64,000 nucleotides of DNA, from contig CP110972.1 in the NCBI GenBank assembly GCA_028869255.1, positions 1,431,001 to 1,495,000 on the forward strand. The letters are read 5' to 3'. Below are positions 10,467 through 19,704 of the stretch, one piece after another. Under the pieces are notes generated by a model. That model was given only the letters and a program-made list of their open reading frames with translations, was not told the origin of the DNA and made no database searches. Every line of letters starts with the position of its first letter. Position 1 is the stretch's first letter. This DNA is from Pseudomonas poae. GTDB lineage: Bacteria; Pseudomonadota; Gammaproteobacteria; Pseudomonadales; Pseudomonadaceae. The translations under genes and the position numbers were made by a program.

Positions 10467-11423
10467 ATGAATAGCAATACACTGTGGTTGATCGGCCGGC
10501 GCTTCGGCGCGGGGGTCGTGACCTTGTTGATCGTGTCCATGGTCGTGTTTGCGATCACGGCGGTACTGCCGGGGGACGCGGCGCAACAATCCCTGGGCCA
10601 GTTCGCCACCCCTGAACAGGTGGCGGCACTGCGCCTGAAACTGGGGTTGGACCAGCCCGGTGTGTTGCGTTACCTGCACTGGTTGATAAGCCTGCTCACC
10701 GGCGACATGGGCGTGTCGGTCTCCAATGCCATGCCGGTGGGTGAACTGATGGCCGGCCGGGTGCCCAACACCCTGATGCTGGCCGGCGCCACGGCGCTGG
10801 TCTCGGTGCCGGTGGCGCTGGTGCTCGGCATCGGCTCGGCGATGGGCCGGGGCGGGCGCATCGACAGCTGCCTGAGCTTCGTCACCCTGGCGATGGTCGC
10901 CGTGCCGGAGTTTCTGGTGGCGACCCTGGCCGTGCTGATTTTTGCGGTCAACCTCGGTTGGCTGTCGGCACTGTCTTATGCCAGTGACATCAGCTCTCCG
11001 CTGCAGTTTTTGCGCACCTATGCCTTGCCGGTGATGACGCTGTGCTGCGTGATCGTCGCGCAAATGGCGCGCATGACCCGCGCTGCGGTGATCGACCAGC
11101 TCGACAGCCCCTACGTGGAAATGGCCCGCCTCAAAGGCGTCAGCCCGATCCGCATTGTGCTGCGCCATGCCTTGCCCAATGCCATCGGGCCGATTGCCAA
11201 CGCCATCGCCCTGAGCCTGTCGTACCTGTTGGGCGGGGTGGTGATCGTCGAAACCATTTTCAACTACCCCGGCATTGCCAGCTTGATGGTCGATGCCGTG
11301 ACTAACCGCGACATGGCGCTGGTGCAGGCGTGCACCATGCTGTTCTGCGCGGCCTACCTGGGCCTGGTGCTGCTCGCCGACCTGTGCGCGATCCTGTCCA
11401 ATCCGAGGCTGAGAAACCAATGA
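10467..11423 (+). CDS. ABC transporter permease, DppB/OppB type
   Basis: A 318-residue inner-membrane protein with about six hydrophobic helices. It has the typical DppB start (helix with VVFAITAVLPGD) and the coupling loop YVEMARLKGVSPIRIVLRH, which contacts the ATPase. Starts at ATG 10467, 13 bases after the binding-protein stop. Its own stop overlaps the next permease as ATGA. It forms one half of the membrane channel of the importer. Confidence 0.92.
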   Translation: MNSNTLWLIGRRFGAGVVTLLIVSMVVFAITAVLPGDAAQQSLGQFATPEQVAALRLKLGLDQPGVLRYLHWLISLLTGDMGVSVSNAMPVGELMAGRVPNTLMLAGATALVSVPVALVLGIGSAMGRGGRIDSCLSFVTLAMVAVPEFLVATLAVLIFAVNLGWLSALSYASDISSPLQFLRTYALPVMTLCCVIVAQMARMTRAAVIDQLDSPYVEMARLKGVSPIRIVLRHALPNAIGPIANAIALSLSYLLGGVVIVETIFNYPGIASLMVDAVTNRDMALVQACTMLFCAAYLGLVLLADLCAILSNPRLRNQ

Positions 11424-12295
11424 ACAACCTCATTGCGAAATCCAAGCCTGTCTCCTCCGCCCTGGCGCTGGCCAAGGTCTCCAGCGGCCCGTCCTGGCTG
11501 GGTCTGGTGGGCGGCGTGGTCTGCGTCGCCTGGCTGCTGGTAGCGCTGCTCGGCCCGTGGCTGGCGCCCCACCCGGTGGGTGAGGTGGTGTCCGATAACA
11601 TCTTCGAAGGCTTCAGCCTCGCGCACCCGTTCGGCACCGATTACCTGGGCCGCGACATGCTCAGCCGGGTGCTGGTAGGGGCGCGGTTTACGGTCGGGCT
11701 GGCGCTGGTGGCAGCTTTGCTGGCCAGCACTTTCGGCACCGGGTGTGCGCTGTTGTCGGTAGTCTCGCCCAAGTGGCTGGACGAGATCATCAGCCGCATC
11801 ATGGATGCCTTCATCTCGATCCCGAGCAAAATGCTTGCACTGATCATGGTCTCGGCTTTTGGCTCCTCCGTGACCCTGCTGATCTGTACGGCGGTGATCA
11901 GTTATATCCCCGGCTCATTCCGCGTCGCCCGCAGCATGGCGGTCAACATCGAAGCCCTGGAATACGTGCAGGTGGCGCGTACTCGCGGCGAGCGCCGGTT
12001 GTATGTGGCGTGCATGGAAATCCTGCCGAACATGCTCAACCCGGTCTTGACCGACCTGGGCCTGCGGTTTGGCTACATCGTGCTGTTGCTCAGCGGCATG
12101 AGTTTTCTCGGCCTTGGCGTGCAACCACCCGACGCCGACCTCGGTTCGCTGGTGCGGGAAAACATCGGCGGCCTCAACCAGGGCGCGCTGGCCATCATCA
12201 TTCCGGCGCTGGCCATCGGCACGCTGACCATCGGCGTGAATCTGTTGATCGACTACCTGTCCTCACGACGTAGTCGACGCACGGGAGGCCATTGA
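11420..12295 (+). CDS. ABC transporter permease, DppC/OppC type
   Basis: A 291-residue permease with the DppC features: an N-terminal helix, the segment HPFGTDYLGRDMLSRVLVGAR, and the coupling loop YVQVARTRGERRLYVACME. It pairs with the DppB-type protein encoded just upstream (ATGA overlap). The fused ATPase gene begins 1 base after its stop, so translation of the transporter subunits is tightly coupled. Confidence 0.92.
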   Translation: MNNLIAKSKPVSSALALAKVSSGPSWLGLVGGVVCVAWLLVALLGPWLAPHPVGEVVSDNIFEGFSLAHPFGTDYLGRDMLSRVLVGARFTVGLALVAALLASTFGTGCALLSVVSPKWLDEIISRIMDAFISIPSKMLALIMVSAFGSSVTLLICTAVISYIPGSFRVARSMAVNIEALEYVQVARTRGERRLYVACMEILPNMLNPVLTDLGLRFGYIVLLLSGMSFLGLGVQPPDADLGSLVRENIGGLNQGALAIIIPALAIGTLTIGVNLLIDYLSSRRSRRTGGH

Positions 12296-12296
12296 A

Positions 12297-14138
12297 ATGA
12301 CCGAATTGATTCGCGTCGAAGACCTGCGCGTGGTCGCCTGTGGCGAGCACGGCGAGGTAGAAATCGTCAAAGGCGTGAGCTTTGCCCTGGAAAAAGGCGA
12401 AGTGCTGGCGTTGATCGGTGAGTCCGGCTCGGGCAAGACCACCATCGCCCTGGCCCTGCTGGGCTATGCCCGGCGCGGCTGTCGGTTGTCCGGTGGGGTG
12501 GTGCAGATCGGTGAGCACGACATGCTCGCCCTCAGCGAAAAACACCTGCAAAGCCTGCGCGGCAACCGCGTGTCCTATATCGCACAAAGCGCCGCTGCGG
12601 CCTTCAACCCGGCCAAAAAACTTATCGACCAGGTGGTGGAGGGCGCCCTGATCCACGGCCTCGGCACTCGCGCCGAGCTGGAAGCCAAGGCCATCGGTTT
12701 GTTTCGCGACCTGGCATTGCCCAACCCCGAGCGTATCGGTCGGCGCTACCCGCACCAGGTCTCCGGCGGGCAACTGCAACGGGTGATGGCGGCAATGGCG
12801 CTGATCAGTGACCCGCTGCTGGTGGTGCTCGACGAGCCGACCACGGCGCTGGACGTGACCACTCAGATCGACGTGCTGCGCGCCTTCAAACGGGTGGTGC
12901 GCGAGCGCGGCGCCACGGCGGTGTACGTGTCCCACGACCTGGCGGTGGTGGCGCAAATGGCCGACCAGATCGTGGTGCTCAACGGCGGCGAGATTCTTGA
13001 GCAAAGCGCCACGGCGCCATTGCTCAAGGCCCCGGCCCACGAATACACACGCAGCCTGCTGGCGGCCGCACGGCCTGACGCCAGCATTCGGCCGCCCTGC
13101 GGCGTTGCCGAAGACGTGCCGCTGCTGACGATCACCGGGCTTACCGCCGGCTACGGCAACAAAAACATGCACGGCATGCCGGCGATCCGCGTGCTTGAAG
13201 ACATCGACCTCACCGTGCGCCGTGGCCAGGCCATTGGCGTGATCGGCGAGTCGGGCTCGGGCAAATCCACCCTGGCCCGGGTGGTGGCCGGGCTCTTGAC
13301 TCCGGCCCTCGGCGGCCTGGCCTTCGACGGGCAACCCTTGGGCGGCAGCCTGGCCGAGCGCACTCCGGAACAATTCCGGCGGATCCAGATGGTGTTCCAG
13401 AACGCCGATACCGCGCTCAACCCGATGCACAGCGTGGCGACCATCCTCAGCCGCCCGCTGAAGATGTATTTCGGTCTCAAGGGCGCCGCCTTGAAGGCCC
13501 GCGTCGGTGAGTTGCTGGACCTGGTGCGCCTGCCGCGCACCCTGGCCGAGCGGCGTCCGAATGAGCTGTCCGGCGGGCAAAAGCAGCGGGTCAACCTGGC
13601 CCGCGCACTGGCGGCCAAGCCCGACCTGATCCTGTGCGATGAAGTGACCTCGGCACTCGACACGGTGGTGGGCGCGGCGATCCTCGAACTGCTGCGCGAC
13701 CTGCGCCAGCAACTGGGGGTGTCCTACCTGTTTATCAGCCACGACATCTCCACCGTGCGTGCGCTGTGCGATGACATTGTGGTGATGTACAGCGGCCACA
13801 AAGTGCAGGCTGGCAGCCGCCAGTCGTTTGCCGAGCCACCGTTCCACCCCTACACCGACCTGCTGATTCACTCGGTGCCCGAGCTGCGCCAGGGCTGGCT
13901 GGAAACGTGCGGCACCGCGTGCGAAACCCTGCCGGCGATTGGCGAACGGGCCAACGTGCCGGAACTGTGCACCTTCCTCAACCGCTGCCCGGTACGCGTC
14001 GATGGCCTGTGCAACCGCACCGCGCCGAGCCGCCGCACCCTCGACAACGGCGGTGAAATCCTTTGCCACCACGACAGCGCCCACTTGCTGAATACCCAGC
14101 AGGGCGTCACTACCATCAGCTTGGGAGCCTATGCATGA
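12297..14138 (+). CDS. Fused dual ATPase of dipeptide-type ABC transporter (DppD-DppF)
   Basis: A 613-residue protein with two complete ABC ATPase domains. Walker A motifs are GESGSGKTT at 41-49 and GESGSGKST near 317; signature motifs are SGGQLQRV and SGGQKQRV; Walker B segments are LLVVLDEP and LILCDE. The C-terminal tail has the cysteine-containing oligopeptide-transport extension (LCTFLNRCPVRVDGLC). It combines in one chain the two ATPases that other systems encode separately, as the second transporter in this window does. Its stop overlaps the ferredoxin-like subunit gene as ATGA, linking transport to oxidation. Confidence 0.92.
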   Translation: MTELIRVEDLRVVACGEHGEVEIVKGVSFALEKGEVLALIGESGSGKTTIALALLGYARRGCRLSGGVVQIGEHDMLALSEKHLQSLRGNRVSYIAQSAAAAFNPAKKLIDQVVEGALIHGLGTRAELEAKAIGLFRDLALPNPERIGRRYPHQVSGGQLQRVMAAMALISDPLLVVLDEPTTALDVTTQIDVLRAFKRVVRERGATAVYVSHDLAVVAQMADQIVVLNGGEILEQSATAPLLKAPAHEYTRSLLAAARPDASIRPPCGVAEDVPLLTITGLTAGYGNKNMHGMPAIRVLEDIDLTVRRGQAIGVIGESGSGKSTLARVVAGLLTPALGGLAFDGQPLGGSLAERTPEQFRRIQMVFQNADTALNPMHSVATILSRPLKMYFGLKGAALKARVGELLDLVRLPRTLAERRPNELSGGQKQRVNLARALAAKPDLILCDEVTSALDTVVGAAILELLRDLRQQLGVSYLFISHDISTVRALCDDIVVMYSGHKVQAGSRQSFAEPPFHPYTDLLIHSVPELRQGWLETCGTACETLPAIGERANVPELCTFLNRCPVRVDGLCNRTAPSRRTLDNGGEILCHHDSAHLLNTQQGVTTISLGAYA

Positions 14139-14443
14139 ACGGGCGTTTTGTGAGGCTGGCCGAACAGGGCCGGCCGACGGTCAGCCTGACCGTGGATGGC
14201 GCAGCCGTCGAGGCCTTGCAGGGCGACACCCTGATGGTCGCGCTGCTGACCCAGGGCAACGCGCTGCGCCAGTCCGAATTCGACAGCGGGCGCCGCGCCG
14301 GTTTCTGCCTGATGGGCGCGTGCCAGGACTGCTGGGTGTGGACCCGCAGCGGCGAACGCCTGCGCGCCTGCTCCAATGAAGTCCGTGAGGGGCTGGACAT
14401 CGTTACCACACAACCGGAGGCGACATGGCCACTGCACGGGTAG
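14135..14443 (+). CDS. [2Fe-2S] gamma subunit of HcnA/opine oxidase-type dehydrogenase
   Basis: A 102-residue plant-type ferredoxin-like protein. Cys58, Cys63, Cys66 and Cys79 (C-x4-C-x2-C-x12-C) would bind a [2Fe-2S] cluster. Small subunits of this kind occur in hydrogen cyanide synthase (HcnA), opine oxidases and D-hydroxyproline dehydrogenase, where they carry electrons between flavoprotein subunits. ATG 14135 overlaps the ATPase stop; an ATG four bases upstream is in another frame. The alpha subunit gene starts within its last codons. Confidence 0.88.
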   Translation: MNGRFVRLAEQGRPTVSLTVDGAAVEALQGDTLMVALLTQGNALRQSEFDSGRRAGFCLMGACQDCWVWTRSGERLRACSNEVREGLDIVTTQPEATWPLHG

Positions 14444-15801
14444 TTATTGTGGGCGCTGGACCGGCGGGGGTGCGCTGCGCCGAAACCCTGCTGGCGGCCG
14501 GGATCAAACCGATCCTGATTGACGAAAACCGCCGCGACGGTGGGCAGATCTACCGTCGTCAGCCGCACGGGTTTACCCGCGACTACACCACCTTGTACGG
14601 CAGCGAAGCCGCCAAGGCCCAGGACCTGCACCAGAGTTTCGACCGCCTGCGCGACGCCATCGACTACCGCCCCGACACCCTGGTGTGGAACCTCACGCCG
14701 GGGCAACTGTGCTGCGTGAGCCAGGGCCGCCACAGCACGGTGGATTACGACGCGCTGATCCTGTGCACCGGCGCTACCGACCGTTTGATGCCTATCGAAG
14801 GCTGGCAACTGGCGGGCACCTACAGCCTGGGCGGGGCGCAGATCGCCCTGAAAAACCAGGCCGTGTCCATCGGCCATCGCGTGGTGTTCATGGGCAGCGG
14901 GCCGTTGCTGTACCTGGTCGCCAGCCAATACGTCAAAGCCGGCGCCGAAGTGGCGGCGGTGCTCGACACCTCGCCGTTGAGCCTGCGAATCAAGGCATTG
15001 CCCAAGCTGCTGGCGCGCCCCGGCGTGCTATTCACCGGGCTCAAGCTGCTGGCGCAACTGTACCGCGCCAAGGTGGCGGTGCACCTGGGTATCAAGCCGC
15101 TGCAAGTGATGGGCGATGCCGCCAATGGCGTCGGTGGCGTGCGTTTTGTTGCGGGCAACGGGCAGACCGTGACGGTGCAGGCCGATGCAGTCGCGCTGGG
15201 CTACCACCTGCGCCCGGAAACCCAGTTGGGCGACCTGGCCGGTTGCGCCATGGCGTTCGACCAGGCCTCCAGCCAATGGTGGCTGGCCACGGATGACGCC
15301 GGGCGCACCTCGGTCAAAGGTGTATATGCCGCCGGTGACGGTTCGAAAATACGCGGCGCCGATGCCGCCGAGCACGCCGGGCGCCTGGTGGCGTTGGCCC
15401 TGCTTGAAGATTGGCAGCAACCGGTCAACACCGGCCTGCGCGATGAACAACAGCAGGCGTTGGCGGTGATGGACCAATTTCGCCTCGGCCTGGCCCAGGC
15501 ATTTCCCTGGCCCAGCGAACAGGCCAAGGCGCTGCCGGACAGTGCCATTGTGTGTCGCTGCGAGATGATCAGCGCCGGCGAATTGCGCCGCACGGTGAAT
15601 GAGAAGGGCGCTTGCGAAGTTAACCGCGCCAAGGCCTTCAGCCGGGTTGGCATGGGTCGTTGCCAAGGGCGTTATTGCTCCCAGGCGGGGGCAGAAGTGA
15701 TTGCTGCAGAGGCGGGCGTGCAGGTGCAGGAGGTTGGTCGCCAGCGCGGCCAGGCGCCAGTCAAACCGTTGTCGATGCTGACCGAGGAGGTTTCGTCATG
15801 A
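14425..15801 (+). CDS. FAD/NAD(P)-binding alpha subunit of HcnB/opine oxidase-type dehydrogenase
   Basis: A 458-residue flavoprotein with GAGPAGVRCAE near residue 10, a second nucleotide-binding segment (VVFMGSGPLLYLVASQY), and a C-terminal BFD-like [2Fe-2S] site with Cys377, Cys379, Cys413 and Cys418. This matches HcnB, OoxA/NoxA and the alpha subunit of D-hydroxyproline dehydrogenases. It starts 19 bases before the gamma-subunit stop and overlaps the beta subunit as ATGA. Cyanide synthesis is unlikely because a dedicated importer and deacylase share the operon; imino-acid or opine oxidation fits better. Confidence 0.88.
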   Translation: MATARVVIVGAGPAGVRCAETLLAAGIKPILIDENRRDGGQIYRRQPHGFTRDYTTLYGSEAAKAQDLHQSFDRLRDAIDYRPDTLVWNLTPGQLCCVSQGRHSTVDYDALILCTGATDRLMPIEGWQLAGTYSLGGAQIALKNQAVSIGHRVVFMGSGPLLYLVASQYVKAGAEVAAVLDTSPLSLRIKALPKLLARPGVLFTGLKLLAQLYRAKVAVHLGIKPLQVMGDAANGVGGVRFVAGNGQTVTVQADAVALGYHLRPETQLGDLAGCAMAFDQASSQWWLATDDAGRTSVKGVYAAGDGSKIRGADAAEHAGRLVALALLEDWQQPVNTGLRDEQQQALAVMDQFRLGLAQAFPWPSEQAKALPDSAIVCRCEMISAGELRRTVNEKGACEVNRAKAFSRVGMGRCQGRYCSQAGAEVIAAEAGVQVQEVGRQRGQAPVKPLSMLTEEVSS

Positions 15802-16952
15802 GCGTGCAAAAAGCAGATGTGGTGATTGTCGGCGGCGGCCTGATGGGCTCGGCCACCGCGTTTTTCCTGCGTCGGCGCGGGCAGTCGGTCATCCTGCTGG
15901 AGCGCGACCAGATCGGCCAGTACGCCAGCGGCGTGAACTTCGGTAACGTGCGTCGGCAGGGACGGTTCCTTGGGCAACTGGCGTTGGCCAATCGCTCCTG
16001 GGCGTTGTGGAAACGCCTGCCGGAACTGATCGACGACGATCTGGAATTCATCCCCAGCGGGCATATGCGCGTGTGTTATCGCGAAGATGAAATCGCCGAG
16101 CTGGAGGCTTATGCCGACGCGCCGGAAGCTGAACAATTGGACCTGAAAATCTATCGCGGCGCGGAGTTGCATCAACGCTTCAGCTTCCTTGGCCCGGACG
16201 TGAAAGGCGGCTCCTATGCGCCCCACGATGGCCACGCCAACCCGCGCCTCGCCGCGCCGGCGTTTGCCCGCGCCGCCCGGCGCCTGGGGGCGCAGATTGA
16301 AGAACGTACTGAAGTGGCCGAGGTGCAGAAGGTCGGCGCTGATTTTCACATCACCACCACCGATGGCCGCCAGTTCCACGCCGCGCAACTGTTGATCACC
16401 GCCGGCGCCTGGGGCCAGAAGCTCTCGGCGCAGTTCGGCGAACCCGTGCCGCTGGACACTAACGGTCCGCAAATGGCGGTGACCGAGCCGGTGCCTTACG
16501 CGCTGCCGACGGTGATCGGCGTGTACACCAAGATTCCCGAGGAAGTGATTTACTTCCGCCAGATCCCCCGGGGCAATATCGTGATCGGTGGTGGTTACCG
16601 CAGCAAGCCGGACATGCTCAACCGTCGTGCCTATGTGGAGCCGCGCAGCATCATCAACCAAATCAACCAGATGCGCCGCCTGCTGCCCGGCGTGGGCAAC
16701 CTGAATATCATCCGGGTGTGGAGTGGCATCGAAGGCTACCTGCCGGACTCGCTGCCGGTGATGGGCCCCAGCGGCACCGTCGACGGCTTGTTCTATGCGT
16801 TCGGTTTTTGCGGGCACGGCTTCCAGCTCGGCCCGGGCGTCGGCGATGTGATGGCCGAACTGCTCGCCACCGGCAGCACCAGTACCCCGATCGAGCCGTT
16901 CTCCATTACCCGGTTCGCCCTCCCTGCCGAGCAACGGAGCCAGGCCTCATGA
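15798..16952 (+). CDS. FAD-dependent beta subunit of HcnC/opine oxidase-type dehydrogenase
   Basis: A 384-residue DAO-family flavoprotein (IVGGGLMG near residue 11, GQYASGVNFGNVRRQG, and the C-terminal FCGHGFQLGPGVGDV). It is the catalytic subunit that oxidises the C-N bond. It is nearly collinear with the product of 582-1766, so the window has two copies of this subunit. ATG 15798 overlaps the alpha-subunit stop, and its own stop overlaps the M20 hydrolase start. Confidence 0.9.
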   Translation: MSVQKADVVIVGGGLMGSATAFFLRRRGQSVILLERDQIGQYASGVNFGNVRRQGRFLGQLALANRSWALWKRLPELIDDDLEFIPSGHMRVCYREDEIAELEAYADAPEAEQLDLKIYRGAELHQRFSFLGPDVKGGSYAPHDGHANPRLAAPAFARAARRLGAQIEERTEVAEVQKVGADFHITTTDGRQFHAAQLLITAGAWGQKLSAQFGEPVPLDTNGPQMAVTEPVPYALPTVIGVYTKIPEEVIYFRQIPRGNIVIGGGYRSKPDMLNRRAYVEPRSIINQINQMRRLLPGVGNLNIIRVWSGIEGYLPDSLPVMGPSGTVDGLFYAFGFCGHGFQLGPGVGDVMAELLATGSTSTPIEPFSITRFALPAEQRSQAS

Positions 16953-18106
16953 AACCCCGCGTTCTCGAGATTCTCAAACAGCTGATGGCCTTCGACACGG
17001 TGTCATCGGAATCGAACCTGGCCCTGATCGACTACGTGCGCGACCTGCTGCTGACCAAGGGCATCGAGTCGCTGATCGTCAAGGATCAAAGCGCCAAGAA
17101 AGCCAACCTGTTCGCCAGCACCGGGCCCAAGGAGCAACCCGGCGTATTGCTCTCCGGGCACACCGACGTGGTGCCGGCGGCGGGGCAGGCGTGGACCTTT
17201 CCGGCCTTCGCCGCCACCGTGCAGGATGGGCGAATCTATGGGCGCGGCAGTTGCGACATGAAGGGCTTTATCGCCCTGGCCATCGACGCCATGCTCGATG
17301 CCGCCGACCACACCTTGAACCGCCCGCTGCAGCTGGCCCTGTCCCATGACGAAGAGATTGGCTGTGTCGGCGTGCGGCGCTTGCTCGATGTACTGCACCT
17401 GGCACCGGTGCGGCCGTTTCTGTGTGTGATCGGCGAGCCGACCAATATGCAATTTGTGCTGGGGCACAAGGGCAAGGGCTCGTACCGCACCTATTGTCGG
17501 GGCCAGGAGGCCCATTCTTCGCTGGCGCCGCGCTCGGTCAACGCGATCCATGTGGCCTGCGACTTTATCGCCGCGCTGCGTGAGAGCCAGCAGCAGTTGC
17601 AGCAACACGGCGCCCAGGACCACGACTACGACGTGCCCTACAGCACGGTGCATGTCGGGCAGATTGTCGGCGGCAAGGCGCTGAATATCGTGCCCAACCT
17701 GTGCAGCCTGGATTTTGAAGTGCGCAACCTGCCGGCCGACGATCTGGACCAGTTCCTGGAGCAGATGCGTGAGCGCGCCGAAGTGATCGTGCGCGAGGCG
17801 CAGAAGCTGTCCAGCGTGGCGGCGATCGAGATTGAAACCGTCAACGTCTACCCCGGCCTCGACACCCACCCCAGTGTTGAAGCGGTGCGTTTTCTCAAGC
17901 AATTCGCCGCACCGGGCACCGGCACCTCCAAGGTTTCGTTCGGCACCGAAGGCGGCCTGTTCAAGCAGCGCCTGGACGTGCCGGTGGTGGTGTGCGGGCC
18001 GGGCTCCATTGAGCAGGCGCACAAGCCCGACGAGTTTATCGAGATCAGCCAGATGGACGCCGGCGAGCGCTTTTTGCAAGGGTTGCTCGGTTCGTTGATG
18101 GCCTAG
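16949..18106 (+). CDS. M20 family deacylase, ArgE-like (acetylornithine deacetylase family)
   Basis: A 385-residue M20 metallohydrolase. LLSGHTDVVPA supplies the first metal ligand (His) and Asp, GRGSCDMKGF the bridging Asp, SHDEEIGC the catalytic Glu pair, and IGEPT the next ligand; FGTEGGLF and GPGSIEQAHKPDE hold the C-terminal ligands. ArgE-type members hydrolyse N-acyl amino acids. As last gene of the ATGA-linked chain from the transporter, it probably removes an acyl group or cleaves an amide in the imported compound or its oxidation product. Confidence 0.88.
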   Translation: MKPRVLEILKQLMAFDTVSSESNLALIDYVRDLLLTKGIESLIVKDQSAKKANLFASTGPKEQPGVLLSGHTDVVPAAGQAWTFPAFAATVQDGRIYGRGSCDMKGFIALAIDAMLDAADHTLNRPLQLALSHDEEIGCVGVRRLLDVLHLAPVRPFLCVIGEPTNMQFVLGHKGKGSYRTYCRGQEAHSSLAPRSVNAIHVACDFIAALRESQQQLQQHGAQDHDYDVPYSTVHVGQIVGGKALNIVPNLCSLDFEVRNLPADDLDQFLEQMRERAEVIVREAQKLSSVAAIEIETVNVYPGLDTHPSVEAVRFLKQFAAPGTGTSKVSFGTEGGLFKQRLDVPVVVCGPGSIEQAHKPDEFIEISQMDAGERFLQGLLGSLMA

Positions 18107-18223
18107 CAGAGCCTGCCGTCCTGGGCTGAATTTCAGCACGGCACGCTGCTTTGACCGCGCTTTCGGCATCCTCGTCCGTGGCACCTCCCTAGACTGGAGC
18201 GTGTCTCGGATCAGGACTCGACC

Positions 18224-19684
18224 ATGCTCAAGAATCGCTTGCAAGACCCCAGCCTGCTGGCTGAACTCGCCTACGTAGATGGCCAATGGATCGCCGCCGA
18301 CAGCGGCGCCACCCTGGACATCCGCGACCCTGCTACCGGCCACTTGCTCGCACAGGTCCCGGCCATGCACGCAGTGGACACCCGCCGCGCCATCGAAGCC
18401 GCCGAGCGCGCCTGGCCCGCCTGGCGTGCTCGCCCGGCCGCAGAACGTGCGGCGCTGCTGGAGCGCTGGTACCAGGCGATGATCGACAACCTCGACGACC
18501 TGGCGCTGATCATGACCTGCGAGCAGGGCAAGCCGCTGAACGAAGCCCGTGGCGAAGTGCGCTACGGCGCCGGTTTCGTCAAATGGTTCGCCGAGGAAGC
18601 GCGCCGGGTCTATGGCGAAACCATGCCCGCGCCCAGCGGCGACCGCCGCCTGCTAACCCTCAAGCAACCGGTGGGCGTGTGTGCCGCCATCACCCCGTGG
18701 AATTTCCCCAACGCGATGATCACACGCAAATGCGCGCCGGCGTTGGCGGCTGGGTGCCCGATCATTGTCAAACCGTCGGACCTCACGCCGCTGTCGGCCC
18801 TGGCCCTGGCGGTGCTGGCCGAGCGCGTCGGCATTCCGGCGGGCGTGTTCAACGTGATTACCGGGCTGCCCGTCGGCATCGGCGAAGAGCTGACCGGCAA
18901 CCCGGCGGTGCGCAAGATTTCCTTTACCGGCTCCACCGCCGTTGGCCGCCTGTTGATGCGCCAGAGTGCCGAGCACATCAAGCGCCTGAGCCTGGAGCTG
19001 GGTGGCAACGCGCCGTTTATCGTGTTCGACGACGCCGACCTGGAACAGGCGGTGGCCGGAGTCATGTTGAGCAAATTCCGTAACGCCGGGCAAACCTGCG
19101 TGTGCGCCAACCGCATCCTGGTGCAGACCGGTATCTATGCGCGTTTCGCTGCGCGCCTGGTGGAGGAAGTGGGCAAGCTCAAGGTCGGCAACGGCCTGGA
19201 AGACGGCGTAACCATTGGCCCGCTGATCAACCCCGCAGCGGTGAACAAAGTCGCACGGCACATCGATGATGCCCTGAGCCAGGGCGCGCAGCTGCTGTGC
19301 GGCGCAGTCCCCGGTGGCGACAGCCAATTTGTGCAGCCCACGGTACTCGGCGACACCCACGCCGGCATGTTGCTGGCCAACGAAGAAACCTTCGGCCCGG
19401 TGGCGCCGCTGATGCGCTTTACCGACGAAGCCGAGGCACTTGCCCTGGCCAACGCCACGCCCTACGGCCTGGGCGCCTACTATTTCACTCAAGACCTGCA
19501 GCGTTCGTGGCGTTTTGGCGAGGCCCTGGAGTTCGGCATGGTGGGGCTCAACACCGGGATTATCTCGATGGAAGTCGCGCCGTTTGGCGGCATCAAGCAA
19601 TCGGGCCTGGGGCGCGAAGGCAGCAAGTACGGCCTGGACGAATACCTTGAAGTCAAAGCCTTCCATATCGGCGGGTTGAACTGA
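18224..19684 (+). CDS. NAD(P)-dependent semialdehyde dehydrogenase (succinate/glutarate semialdehyde, GabD-like)
   Basis: A 486-residue aldehyde dehydrogenase. The catalytic Cys lies in NAGQTCVCANRIL and the general base Glu in LELGGNAP; FTGSTAVGR is the cofactor motif. It most resembles GabD-type succinate-semialdehyde dehydrogenases. It follows the deacylase after 117 bases. With the GABA-type aminotransferase at 22763 it would make an amine to semialdehyde to acid route feeding the TCA cycle. Confidence 0.88.
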   Translation: MLKNRLQDPSLLAELAYVDGQWIAADSGATLDIRDPATGHLLAQVPAMHAVDTRRAIEAAERAWPAWRARPAAERAALLERWYQAMIDNLDDLALIMTCEQGKPLNEARGEVRYGAGFVKWFAEEARRVYGETMPAPSGDRRLLTLKQPVGVCAAITPWNFPNAMITRKCAPALAAGCPIIVKPSDLTPLSALALAVLAERVGIPAGVFNVITGLPVGIGEELTGNPAVRKISFTGSTAVGRLLMRQSAEHIKRLSLELGGNAPFIVFDDADLEQAVAGVMLSKFRNAGQTCVCANRILVQTGIYARFAARLVEEVGKLKVGNGLEDGVTIGPLINPAAVNKVARHIDDALSQGAQLLCGAVPGGDSQFVQPTVLGDTHAGMLLANEETFGPVAPLMRFTDEAEALALANATPYGLGAYYFTQDLQRSWRFGEALEFGMVGLNTGIISMEVAPFGGIKQSGLGREGSKYGLDEYLEVKAFHIGGLN

Positions 19685-19704
19685 TTTTTTGCGAGGCATG
19701 CACC

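Noticed and set aside
12198..14084. 628-codon minus-strand ORF opposite the fused ATPase
   Set aside because: High-GC shadow: its composition is His/Gln/Arg-rich without domains, and the plus strand has a complete ATPase with all motifs.
14135..16952. Hydrogen cyanide synthase hcnABC
   Set aside because: Subunit types match, but the operon continues from an importer into a deacylase, and no cyanide-related context is seen. Opine or imino-acid dehydrogenase is more likely.
18153..18200. Sigma-54 or sigma-70 promoter before the semialdehyde dehydrogenase
   Set aside because: TGGCAC is present, but no TTGC at -12; TTGACC and TAGACT are about 33 bases apart, too far for sigma-70.
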